Position numbers and translations under genes: made by a program
NCBI GenBank assembly: GCA_044359885.1
Contig: JBIKLI010000110.1
Coordinates: 1 to 12,435, forward strand
Reading direction: 5' to 3'
Origin: CAIOSQ01 sp044359885
GTDB lineage: Bacteria; Pseudomonadota; Alphaproteobacteria; CACIAM-22H2
DNA: 12,435 bases
Notes under the pieces: generated by a model
Database searches by the model: none
The model's input: the letters and a program-made list of their open reading frames with translations, nothing else
What the model was told of the DNA's origin: nothing
In this document: in pieces, positions 1 through 6,773 of the stretch
Position numbering within the stretch: position 1 is the stretch's first letter
How the letters are laid out: every line of letters begins with the position of its first letter

Positions 1-531
1 CTTCCGGAAATGGCCGCCGACGATCCATGAGCCGTCGCGCAGACGCTGCGGCGCCACGAAAGGGATGAAATCGGGGACGACGACGCCGTCCGAGACCGGC
101 GCGAAGAACCCGGTCCCGGCATGCTCGCGCCAGATTTCCATCCCGATCGCGTTCTTGCTGCCGAAATCGTAGCGCCCGACCAGCGCCCAGACCCCGTCCT
201 CGCGGACCAGCAGCGGTGCCGTCTCGTGGCGCCGGCGGCCATCCGCGAAGCCGCCGGCGACGACCTCCACCGCGGACCAGGTCCGTCCGCCGTCGGCGCT
301 GCGCCGCCCGCGCATCACCTGGGCGGGTTCGCTTTCGCGCCGCGGCGCATTCGAGAAATTGACGAGAAGCCGCCGCCCGTCATGGGCGATGCGCGGCTCG
401 TGCAGGAATTCGAAATCCGGCGTCTGACGATGGACCAGGGAATAGCGGATCCCCGGCACCGTCCGGGCATCGGGGGGCGGAAAGGAGCGGGAAGCGTCCC
501 ACAGCCGGACGGGTTCGTGCATCGCGATCAT
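1..531 (-). CDS. BNR/Asp-box beta-propeller protein (sialidase-like), partial
   Basis: The N-terminal 177 residues are present; the gene runs off the left edge. An Asp-box, SADGGRTW, lies at residues 78-85. An earlier stretch, FLHEPRIAHDGRRLLVNFSN, resembles the first blade of BNR/sialidase-like six-bladed propellers. Such proteins include exo-sialidases and several polysaccharide lyases or hydrolases, so the activity is open. No signal peptide is visible: the N-terminus MIAMHEPVRLWDAS is not hydrophobic, so a cytoplasmic enzyme acting on an imported oligosaccharide is inferred. The start ATG overlaps the permease stop (ATGA), which indicates translational coupling; a second ATG three codons on is an alternative. 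It is the last gene of the transporter operon seen here. Family assignment is fairly sure; reaction and substrate are unknown. Confidence 0.75.
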   Translation of the reverse strand, partial: MIAMHEPVRLWDASRSFPPPDARTVPGIRYSLVHRQTPDFEFLHEPRIAHDGRRLLVNFSNAPRRESEPAQVMRGRRSADGGRTWSAVEVVAGGFADGRRRHETAPLLVREDGVWALVGRYDFGSKNAIGMEIWREHAGTGFFAPVSDGVVVPDFIPFVAPQRLRDGSWIVGGHFRK

Positions 532-1364
532 CCTTTGACGGCACCGACGGTCATGACGGTGACGAGCTGGCGGTAGAGGAGGAGGACGAGGATCAGCATC
601 GGCGCCAGATGCAGCGTCGACATCGCCAGCAATGCGCCCCATTTGACCCCGTCCGGATTGTTGATCGCGATCGCGATCGCGACCGGTGCGGTGCGGGCCT
701 CCGTCGAGGTGAAGACCAGCGGGAAGAGATAGTCGTTCCAGATCGTGATCCCGACGAACAATCCGATCGCGCCGATCGCCGGCAGGACCAGCGGCAGCGT
801 CACGCGCAGGAACGCCTCGACGCGCCCGCAGCCATCGATCTGCGCCGCCTCCTCCAGCTCGATCGGAATGTCGTCGATGAAGGTCTTGAGCAGAAGCGTC
901 GTGATGCTGACCGAGAAGGCGATGCCGGCGAGCACCAGCGGCGCCAGGGTGTCGAGCAGGCCCAGCTGCGCGAAGGTCGGATAGAGCGGGATGATCACGA
1001 TGATCGGCGGGAACATGCGCACCAGGATCACCAGCAGGGCGGGTCCCTTGAGCCATGGCGCGCGCAGCCGCGAGAAGGCGAAGGCGGCGCCGACGGACAG
1101 CGCCAGGGTCGCGAGGGTCGCGATCGCCGTCACCGCGACGCTGTTCGCGAGGTTGCCGAGATACATGGGCGCCAGCGCGGGCAGGTCGCGATACGACGCC
1201 AGGCTGGGCTCGAAGAACAGCGACGGCGGATAGGCCCAGATCTCCGTGCCGGGCTTGAAGGAGCCCATCACCAGGAAGGCGATCGGGAAGGCGGCCCAGA
1301 GCACGGTCAGCGCCATCAGCGCGAACAGCACGCCGCGCCGGCCGATCTGCGCGAGAAGGTTCAA
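528..1364 (-). CDS. Carbohydrate ABC transporter permease, MalG type
   Basis: This 278-residue inner-membrane protein has about six hydrophobic segments (for example residues 12-34, 72-98, 108-132, 140-160, 193-213, 243-268). The cytoplasmic EAA loop, which docks on the ATPase, is at residues 172-190 (EAAQIDGCGRVEAFLRVTLP). Length and layout match the MalG/UgpE half of CUT1 sugar importers. No ATG or GTG suits the start. The TTG at 1364-1362 overlaps the stop of the partner permease (TTGA) and has GGGGAG about 8 bases upstream, so TTG is chosen. Residues 229-234 (AIAIAI) are encoded over the hexamer repeat at 663-680. It pairs with the MalF-like permease and the binding protein just upstream; the substrate is a sugar or oligosaccharide of unknown identity. 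Confidence 0.92.
   Translation of the reverse strand: MNLLAQIGRRGVLFALMALTVLWAAFPIAFLVMGSFKPGTEIWAYPPSLFFEPSLASYRDLPALAPMYLGNLANSVAVTAIATLATLALSVGAAFAFSRLRAPWLKGPALLVILVRMFPPIIVIIPLYPTFAQLGLLDTLAPLVLAGIAFSVSITTLLLKTFIDDIPIELEEAAQIDGCGRVEAFLRVTLPLVLPAIGAIGLFVGITIWNDYLFPLVFTSTEARTAPVAIAIAINNPDGVKWGALLAMSTLHLAPMLILVLLLYRQLVTVMTVGAVKG
663..680. repeat. Three tandem copies of GATCGC
   Basis: Three perfect head-to-tail hexamers lie in the MalG-like permease gene and encode its Ala-Ile run in the segment before the last membrane helix. A change of one unit would keep frame. It is probably a coding-bias coincidence in GC-rich DNA. Confidence 0.6.
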
Positions 1365-2278
1365 CGGTAGCGCTCCCCGAACATGCCGCGATAGGTGCGT
1401 CGCACGAGGAAGCCGGCCGTCAGCACCGTCGCGACCAGCATCAGCCATCCCGTCGCCGCCCCGGCGCCGAAGTTCAGGTAGCGGAACGCCTCCTTGTAGA
1501 GATAGAGCGCGAGGATCTCGGTCGACGTTCCCGGGCCGCCGCCGGTGGTGGTGTGCACGATCGCGAATTCGCGCAGCGTGTAGATGATCCTGAACATCGT
1601 CACGATCGCCAGCGCCGGCAGGATCATGGGCAGCTTGATGTGGCGCAGGACCTGCGCGTAGCCGGCGCCGTCGATCCGGGCGGCCTCGACGAAGTCGCCG
1701 GGAATCGCCTTGAGGGCGGCGAAGCTGACGATGGTCACGAAGGAGAACTCCTTCCAGACCGCGATCAGGACGATCCCGGCCATCGAGGTTCCCGCCGACG
1801 TGAACCAGGCGACGGTCGGCAGGCCGGCATGGGCGATCATGAAGTTGACGACCCCGAAATTGGGGTCGAGCATGTATTTCCACATCACGACCGCGACGAT
1901 CGGGCTGACCGCGTAGGGCGCGACGATCAGCGCCATCCACAGCCCGCGCAGCGGCACGGGGTTCTCCAGCAGCAGCGCGATGGCGAGGCCCACCGCCATT
2001 TCCAGCGCGACGACGCCGGCGACGAAGAGGATGTTTCGGATCAGCGCCGCCTGGAAGCCGGGATCGGACAGGATCCGGACGTAGTTCTTCAGCCCGACCC
2101 ATTGCGTGTCCATGCCGGGCGAGGCATCGGTGAACGACATCCAGAGCAGCTGGATCGACGGCACGACGATGATCGCCGCGAGCACGACCGCGACGGGCGT
2201 CACGAAGGCCGCCGCGAGCCAGGCATTCGCCTCGAAGCGATGCCCGGGCGCGGCGGCGCCGGCGGGAGGGCGGCTCAA
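1361..2278 (-). CDS. Carbohydrate ABC transporter permease, MalF type
   Basis: This 305-residue membrane protein has an N-terminal helix at about residues 20-40, five further hydrophobic segments, and an EAA loop at residues 198-217 (VEAARIDGAGYAQVLRHIKL). The tail carries the TTGGGPGTSTEILALYLY stretch typical of MalF/UgpA-like permeases of CUT1 importers. No ATG or GTG lies between the upstream stop and the first helix. TTG at 2278-2276 overlaps the stop of the binding-protein gene as TTGA, so it is taken as the start; no strong Shine-Dalgarno is seen, and termination-reinitiation is inferred. Its own stop in turn overlaps the TTG of the MalG-like gene. It forms the membrane channel with that protein; the ATPase partner is not encoded in the window. 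Confidence 0.92.
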   Translation of the reverse strand: MSRPPAGAAAPGHRFEANAWLAAAFVTPVAVVLAAIIVVPSIQLLWMSFTDASPGMDTQWVGLKNYVRILSDPGFQAALIRNILFVAGVVALEMAVGLAIALLLENPVPLRGLWMALIVAPYAVSPIVAVVMWKYMLDPNFGVVNFMIAHAGLPTVAWFTSAGTSMAGIVLIAVWKEFSFVTIVSFAALKAIPGDFVEAARIDGAGYAQVLRHIKLPMILPALAIVTMFRIIYTLREFAIVHTTTGGGPGTSTEILALYLYKEAFRYLNFGAGAATGWLMLVATVLTAGFLVRRTYRGMFGERYR

Positions 2279-3594
2279 TCGAGCAGCCGGCGGATCTGCT
2301 CCGCGGCCTTGTCGAGTTCGGCCTGCGCGGGCACGCCGTTGACGACGATGTTCTGGACCGAGACGCCGATCAGGTCGCGGACCTGCCCCATGCGCGGGTG
2401 GGCGGGCAGGGGCGTGCGCGAGATCGCGAAGATCTCCTGGGCGAGCTTCATGACCGGCTGCGTCGCCGCCATCTCGGCGGACAGGTCGGCGGTGCAGGGA
2501 CCGTTGCCGTTGCGGGCCGCCTCGCGCTGGACCTCGGGCTTCATCATGTGGCGGATGAGCTGGTAACCGACGTCCTTGTCGTTGGCGCCCTTGAACATCG
2601 CGATCGCCCAGAACCAGACGATGCTGGGCGAATAGGTGACCTTGTCCGTCCACAGCGCGCGCGACAGCGGCATGTGGGACGGCGTGACGATGCCCTTGAC
2701 CTTCGAATCGCCGCCCTCGAACTGCGCCCCCCAGCTGGAGCCGCCGAACGCCATCGTCACGCGGCCCTCGCGGAAGAGCTGGATCAGCGCGCCGCCGTCG
2801 AGCGTCGCCCAGTTCGGCGGGATGATGCCCTCGACATACATGCGCCGCAGCATTTCCGCGGCCTTGACCGCTCCGGACTCGTTGATGACGACCTTCATGT
2901 CGGGCGTCACGAGATCGCCGCCGAACATGCGCACGGCCATCGCGAAATCCTCGTTGACCGACCATTTGTCGCCGCGCAGCAGGAAGCCGAAGACCTTCTC
3001 GCCGTTGGGGCGGGTGAAGGTGCCGGCCTTGGCCTGCTCGTAGAGTTCCTCCGGCGTCCTGGGAACGCCCGAGATCCCGGCCGTGCGGGCGTTCTCGTTG
3101 TTCGTCCAGAGCATGAACGTGCCGCAGCGGAACGGGATCATGTAGAGCTGGTTGCCCAGCGTCGAGGCGGCGACCATGCCGGGGGACCAGTTGCCCGGGA
3201 AGCCCGCGATCGGCTCCTTGGCCATGTACTCGTTCAGCGGCTGGAGGAAGCTGCGCAACCGGGAACTGGCGTCGGCGAAGTTGACGAAGATCAGATCCTC
3301 CTCGGCGCGGTTCAGCACGCCGATCCGGTTGAGCGCCTCCTGCAGGGCGTTCGTCGTCCCGGTGTTGAATCGGACCTTGGCGACGTCGCGCTCGAAATCG
3401 GCGAGCGTGTCGACGCCGCCGCGCGCGAAGCCCTGCGCGCGCAGATTGTTGAGATGGACCTCGAGGCCCATCATCGTCACTTCGCGGTTCGTCCCCTGGG
3501 CAGCGGCCGGGGCCGTGCCCGCGAGGGCGGCGGCGAGCCCCAGGGCGATCGCGCAGGTCGCCGCGGCGACGCGGCGGCGGGTCTTTGTCTTCAT
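2275..3594 (-). CDS. Extracellular solute-binding protein of a sugar ABC importer
   Basis: The 439-residue precursor has a clear Sec signal peptide: basic MKTKTRRRV, a hydrophobic Ala/Leu core, and an APAAAQ cleavage region near residues 33-35. There is no lipobox Cys, so it should be a free periplasmic protein. The mature part has family-1 (MalE/UgpB-like) features: an early region of short-lived order, a PFRCGTFMLWTNN segment where such proteins read YxVPxxxxxxxLxYN, and FREGRVTMAFGGSSW, equivalent to the usual F-x-x-G-K-A-A-M-x-x-x-G/S-x-W motif. It is preceded by a very strong ribosome-binding site and by the GntR gene, and followed by both permeases. The ligand is presumably a sugar or sugar-acid derivative; nothing in the sequence fixes which. 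Confidence 0.93.
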   Translation of the reverse strand: MKTKTRRRVAAATCAIALGLAAALAGTAPAAAQGTNREVTMMGLEVHLNNLRAQGFARGGVDTLADFERDVAKVRFNTGTTNALQEALNRIGVLNRAEEDLIFVNFADASSRLRSFLQPLNEYMAKEPIAGFPGNWSPGMVAASTLGNQLYMIPFRCGTFMLWTNNENARTAGISGVPRTPEELYEQAKAGTFTRPNGEKVFGFLLRGDKWSVNEDFAMAVRMFGGDLVTPDMKVVINESGAVKAAEMLRRMYVEGIIPPNWATLDGGALIQLFREGRVTMAFGGSSWGAQFEGGDSKVKGIVTPSHMPLSRALWTDKVTYSPSIVWFWAIAMFKGANDKDVGYQLIRHMMKPEVQREAARNGNGPCTADLSAEMAATQPVMKLAQEIFAISRTPLPAHPRMGQVRDLIGVSVQNIVVNGVPAQAELDKAAEQIRRLLD

Positions 3595-3600
3595 GTTCGG

Positions 3601-3610
3601 TCTCCTCCCC
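3601..3610 (-). promoter_or_regulatory. Strong ribosome-binding site of the binding-protein gene
   Basis: GGGGAGGAGA lies six bases before the ATG at 3594, the best Shine-Dalgarno match in the window. It suits the usual excess of binding protein over permeases and contrasts with the weak TTG starts that follow. Confidence 0.85.
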
Positions 3611-3618
3611 TTTTCGAT

Positions 3619-3632
3619 GCGGCGTTCGCCGC
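3619..3632 (-). other. Short perfect hairpin between the GntR and binding-protein genes
   Basis: GCGGCGTTCGCCGC is self-complementary (five or six G/C pairs around a tiny loop) and sits 8 bases upstream of the strong Shine-Dalgarno. There is no U-tract on the transcript, so it is not a classic terminator. It may protect the 5' end of a processed binding-protein message; this is inference. Confidence 0.35.
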
Positions 3633-3656
3633 TCTGGTCGTCGATGGATCGGTGGG

Positions 3657-4367
3657 TCAGGGTCCTGCCGGCCTGGCGGCGCGCGCGCGATGCGCGACCC
3701 GGTCGACGAGGTCGTCGGTGCAGGACCGGGCATGCTCGAAGGCGAGGCGCGCCGCGCGGTCCGGATCGCGGTCCTCGATCGCGTCGAGGATCCCGGTGTG
3801 CTCCAGGCAGATCGCGTCGAGCCGCGCCTGGCTGAAACCGACTTCGCGCCGGTTCACGAAGGCCAGCGTCGTGTGGACGATCGCGGTGCGGAGCACGAAC
3901 GGATTGCGGATGAAGCGGTAGATCGTGAAGTGGAAGTCGGAGCCGGCGCTGGCAAGCCGCTCGACGTCGCCGTCGCGATAGGCCTGCTGGTGGCGGCCGT
4001 CGATCTCGCGCAGCACCCGGATCTGGTGCGGCGACGCGCTCGCGGCGAGCTCGCGCGCGGCGAAGGATTCGAGCGCCTGGTTCATCTGGCAGGCCTGATC
4101 GATTTCGGCCGGGGTGAGATCGCGGATCCGGGCTCCCTTGTTGGGGTCGATCTCGACGAGGCCGATGCCGTGCAGGACCTGCAGCGCCTCGCGCACCGGG
4201 CTGGGGCTGACCCCGTAGCGTGCGGCGAGATCGCGGATCTTCAGGCGCGAATCGGATCCGAAGCGGCCCGCCTGGATGTCGAGGCACAGCGCGTTGGTGA
4301 GCTTCGAATAGGCCGTCAGGTCGCTGTCGTCGTCGATGACCCGGAAGTCGCGTCCGATTTCGAGCAT
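3657..4367 (-). CDS. GntR-family transcriptional regulator, FCD (FadR) subfamily
   Basis: This 236-residue cytoplasmic regulator has a winged helix at about residues 17-85: LTAYSKLTNALCLDIQAGRF, then KIRDLAARYGVSPSPVREAL, the GntR recognition helix. The all-helical FCD effector domain follows (residues 90-225), with likely metal-ligand histidines at 146 (DFHF), 190 (EHTG) and 212 (EHARS). The ATG at 4367 is chosen because it yields the usual family length and lies just below an AT-rich promoter. ATGs at 4415 and 4457 would add residues unlike GntR proteins and would cover that promoter. The gene sits between the kinase and the binding protein, 62 bases before the latter. It probably controls the transporter operon and itself in response to a pathway sugar acid. 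Confidence 0.9.
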   Translation of the reverse strand: MLEIGRDFRVIDDDSDLTAYSKLTNALCLDIQAGRFGSDSRLKIRDLAARYGVSPSPVREALQVLHGIGLVEIDPNKGARIRDLTPAEIDQACQMNQALESFAARELAASASPHQIRVLREIDGRHQQAYRDGDVERLASAGSDFHFTIYRFIRNPFVLRTAIVHTTLAFVNRREVGFSQARLDAICLEHTGILDAIEDRDPDRAARLAFEHARSCTDDLVDRVAHRARAARPAGP

Positions 4368-4390
4368 GGTCTCATCGATCAATTGCACAG

Positions 4391-4402
4391 ATGATATACA
4401 AT
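4391..4402. promoter_or_regulatory. Dyad resembling a GntR/FCD operator
   Basis: ATGATATACAAT (minus strand ATTGTATATCAT) is an imperfect palindrome with 8 of 12 positions symmetric. It resembles the TTGTATACAA-like dyads bound by many FCD-type GntR proteins. It overlaps the proposed -10 box of the adjacent GntR gene, as expected for autorepression. Assignment to this regulator is inferred. Confidence 0.45.
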
Positions 4403-4422
4403 CAAACAAGATCATCGGTGAA
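4393..4422 (-). promoter_or_regulatory. Candidate promoter of the GntR-transporter operon
   Basis: On the minus strand a -35-like TTCACC (4422-4417), an 18-base spacer and a -10-like TATATC (4398-4393) lie in the most AT-rich stretch of the window, in the 93-base gap between kinase stop and GntR start. Each hexamer matches only four of six consensus bases, so exact placement is tentative. The composition drop itself is clear. Confidence 0.4.
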
Positions 4423-4460
4423 GTCAAACAGTTCCGCATGAACGTCGTCGTCGGCATCGT

Positions 4461-5879
4461 TCAGCTCGCCGTTGCGCCGGCGGCGAAGACCGAGGCCAGG
4501 GCGGCGGTCGCGGCGACGTAGCGACGATAGGCCGCCGCATAGGCGCCGGCCGTCGCCGGGTCGGGCGCGAAACGGTCGCCGAGGCGCACCAGGCGCTGGC
4601 TGGCGGCGACGCGCGACGGGAAGGCGCCGATCGCCGTCAGCGCGATGACCGCCAGCCCCAGCGTCGTCAGTTCGTGGTCGGCGCAGCGTGTCACCGGCCT
4701 GCCCAGGATGTCGGCCTTCAGCTGCGCGAGCAGCGTGCTGCGCGCGAGGCCGCCGGCCAGCCGCAGCGTGCCGACCGGCGCCCCGCATTCCGCCATCGTC
4801 GCCGCGACATGGGCCAGACCCAGCGCCAGCCCCTCGAACACGGCGCGGGCCATCTGCGCGGGTCCGGTCTCGAGCGACAGCCCGAGAAAGGCGCCGCGCG
4901 CCGCCGGCGTCCACAGCGGCGCCCTCGCGCCCGAATGGAAGGGCAGGAAGGTGACCCCGCCCGCCCCGGGCGCGGCGCTGGCCGCAAGCCGTTCATAGGC
5001 CTCGACGCTCGTCTCGCCGCGCGCCCATTCGAGGATGCTGCCCGTACCGCCCATCGAGCCGCGGACCAGCCATGAACCGTCCAGCGGCACGGCGTAGATG
5101 CGGCGTCCGGGATCGACCACCCGCGACGCGGCGACGACGCCGAACGAGGTGACCGTGCCCGAAATGTCGAGCGCCTCGCCCGGTTGGCAGATGCCGCTGG
5201 CGACATAGGCGCATTTGCTGTCGAAGGTTGCGGCGACGACCGGCGCGTCGCCGCCGAATTCCGGCGCCAGCCTGCCGACGACCGTGCCGACGGGCGTCGG
5301 CCGGCCGAGGCGCGCGGTGTCGATCCCCAGACGGCGCGCGAGCGCGGCTTGCGGCAGGCGCAAGGCGGTGTAGGCGTCGAGCGTGGCGATTCCGCCCGTC
5401 AGCCGCGCCACCAGATGTCCGGTCGCATCGAGCAGCCGATGCGTGCGTGCGTCGATCTCCGGTTCCTGTCGCCGCAGTCGCAGCAGATGCGGCACCGGAT
5501 CGGCGATGGTCGAGCGCAGCCCGTCCGCGCCCAGACCTTCCAGTTCCTGCAGCTTCGCCAGATCGGCTGCGCTGCGGCGGTCGAAATACATCAGGGCGGG
5601 ACCGATCGCGCGGCCGTCCCGGTCATGCGGGACCCAGCCGGCCAGCGGACCGGCCGCGGCGACCGCGCCGCAGCCGAGCCCCGTGCGCCGGAATTCGGCC
5701 ATGCCCTCGCGCAGCCGCGCGTCCCATTCCTGCGGATCCTGCTCGCTGACCTCGCCATGGGTCCGCGTCGCGACCGGACATGACCATGCCCAGGGCTTGG
5801 CGCCGTCGGCAGCGACCAGCGACAGGCGCAGGCTCTGCGTCCCGAGATCGATGGCCAGGATCGCCGGCGCCGTGGACAT
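4461..5879 (-). CDS. FGGY-family carbohydrate kinase
   Basis: This 472-residue cytoplasmic sugar kinase should transfer ATP gamma-phosphate to a sugar or polyol. Family landmarks: ILAIDLGTQSLRLSLVAADG at residues 7-26 (phosphate-1), ATFDSKCAYVASG at 217-229 with Asp220 as the probable catalytic base, DISGTVTSFG at 238-247 (phosphate-2 region), FLPFHSGARAPLW at 311-323, and LRLAGGLARSTLLAQLKADI at 372-391 (adenosine motif). The length is slightly below xylulokinase or glycerol kinase. The usual SGQxHG substrate motif is replaced by AAGPLAGWVPHD at 75-86, so it is not a plain XylB or GlpK and the substrate is unknown. Its ATG shares one base with the aldolase stop (TGATG), so the two are co-translated under the GlpR-like operators. 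Confidence 0.92.
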   Translation of the reverse strand: MSTAPAILAIDLGTQSLRLSLVAADGAKPWAWSCPVATRTHGEVSEQDPQEWDARLREGMAEFRRTGLGCGAVAAAGPLAGWVPHDRDGRAIGPALMYFDRRSAADLAKLQELEGLGADGLRSTIADPVPHLLRLRRQEPEIDARTHRLLDATGHLVARLTGGIATLDAYTALRLPQAALARRLGIDTARLGRPTPVGTVVGRLAPEFGGDAPVVAATFDSKCAYVASGICQPGEALDISGTVTSFGVVAASRVVDPGRRIYAVPLDGSWLVRGSMGGTGSILEWARGETSVEAYERLAASAAPGAGGVTFLPFHSGARAPLWTPAARGAFLGLSLETGPAQMARAVFEGLALGLAHVAATMAECGAPVGTLRLAGGLARSTLLAQLKADILGRPVTRCADHELTTLGLAVIALTAIGAFPSRVAASQRLVRLGDRFAPDPATAGAYAAAYRRYVAATAALASVFAAGATAS

Positions 5880-6670
5880 CAGCGCACGGCCCGGCCGATG
5901 CTCGCCGGCTCGCGCAACGCCGCCAGTTCGGCGGCGTTGACGCGCATGCCGCTGGCGACGAGGCCGCGGTCCGACCCCATGGCGATGAATGTGAAGCCCA
6001 GCCCGGCATAGTCGCGGGCCTGCTCGATGTCGCGGACGAGGACGCCGCTGGCCTTGCCGTGGCGGCTTGCCGCCGTGGCGACCGACGCCACCGCCGCCGC
6101 GAAGGCCCCGCGCGGCCGTCCCTGCCCCGTTCCCATGTCGGTCGACAGATCGAGAGGTCCGACGAACAGCACGTCGATTCCGTCGATGGCGGCGATCGCG
6201 GATGCGTTGGCGACGCCCTCGCGCGACTCGATCTGGGCGACGAGGAGCAGGTTGGCATTCGCCTCGGATCTGTAGCGCTCGTAATCGGCGCCGTAGCCCG
6301 AGGCGCGGCTCGACTGGGCGATCCCGCGCACTCCCAGCGGCGGGATGCGTGCCAGACGCACCATCTCGCTGGCCGCCGCTGCCGTCCGCACGTCGGGGAT
6401 CATCAGTCCGGCCGGTCCCAGATCGAGCACGCGCTTGAACGCCGCGCCGTCGATGGCAGGTACGCGAACGATGCCCACCGCGGGGGCTGCCTCGATCGCC
6501 TGCAACTGGTGCAGCAGGTCGTTGTGGTCACCCAGGCCGTGTTCGAGATCGAACAGGATCCAGTCGAAGCCGCTGCGGGCGGCGATCTCGGCCGCGACCG
6601 GCGACGCAAGGCTGAGCCAGGCGCCGCCGAGCCTCTCGCCAGCCAGGACACGGGTGCGGATCCATTTCAT
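5879..6670 (-). CDS. HpcH/HpaI-family class II aldolase
   Basis: This 263-residue metal-dependent aldolase of the HpaI/GarL/RhmA superfamily is expected to split a 2-keto-3-deoxy sugar acid or related oxo-acid into pyruvate (or a similar oxoacid) and an aldehyde. Key residues line up with the family one number lower than in E. coli HpaI: His44 in FDLEHGLGD, Arg69 in IVRVP, Glu148 in AQIESREG (metal ligand) and Asp174 in VGPLDLSTDMG (metal ligand). ATG at 6670 is chosen: GAGG lies about six bases upstream and the protein begins as family members do. The longer frame upstream would cross the operators. It is the first gene of the aldolase-kinase unit; whether the kinase acts before or after it is not decidable here. 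Confidence 0.93.
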   Translation of the reverse strand: MKWIRTRVLAGERLGGAWLSLASPVAAEIAARSGFDWILFDLEHGLGDHNDLLHQLQAIEAAPAVGIVRVPAIDGAAFKRVLDLGPAGLMIPDVRTAAAASEMVRLARIPPLGVRGIAQSSRASGYGADYERYRSEANANLLLVAQIESREGVANASAIAAIDGIDVLFVGPLDLSTDMGTGQGRPRGAFAAAVASVATAASRHGKASGVLVRDIEQARDYAGLGFTFIAMGSDRGLVASGMRVNAAELAALREPASIGRAVR

Positions 6671-6691
6671 GCGTTTCCTCGCCGGTCGTGC

Positions 6692-6707
6692 TGCTCGTAT
6701 CCGAACA
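6692..6707. promoter_or_regulatory. GlpR-like operator, site A (promoter-proximal)
   Basis: TGCTCGTATCCGAACA is an inverted repeat with six-base arms around four bases and one arm mismatch (GCTC-N6-GAAC core). It sits 21 bases upstream of the aldolase ATG and downstream of the proposed -10 box. It closely resembles the TGTTCG-N4-CGAACA operator known for GlpR of the DeoR family. Confidence 0.65.
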
Positions 6708-6717
6708 TGCGCAGACG

Positions 6718-6746
6718 ATGAAACGCGATCCTGACCGCTGCTGCAA
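6718..6746 (-). promoter_or_regulatory. Candidate promoter of the aldolase-kinase operon
   Basis: On the minus strand a -35-like TTGCAG (6746-6741), 17 bases, then a -10-like TTTCAT (6723-6718). Matches are weak (three and four of six), but spacing is ideal and operators flank it on both sides. Tentative. Confidence 0.35.
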
Positions 6747-6752
6747 GGAAAT

Positions 6753-6768
6753 TGTTCGTTTATGAACC
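6753..6768. promoter_or_regulatory. GlpR-like operator, site B
   Basis: TGTTCGTTTATGAACC has a perfect GTTC-N6-GAAC core with weaker outer positions. Its centre is 61 bp from site A and 21 bp, two helical turns, from site C. Confidence 0.6.
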
Positions 6769-6773
6769 TATGT

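Noticed and set aside
3592..3600. CGAACATG at the binding-protein start as a fourth GlpR-like site
   Set aside because: It is only one half-site with no partner at the right spacing; the same half-site also occurs inside coding regions (for example near 1376 and 2924).
1361..3733. A 790-codon minus-strand frame that would fuse permease and upstream sequence
   Set aside because: Only the C-terminal 305 codons encode the permease; the rest is the binding-protein gene read in the wrong frame. The TTG at 2278 marks the real start.
2398..3921. Long plus-strand open frame of about 507 codons opposite the binding-protein and GntR genes
   Set aside because: Antisense shadow of GC-rich codon bias. 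Its translation is rich in Arg, Asp and His with no domain, while the opposite strand encodes clear families.
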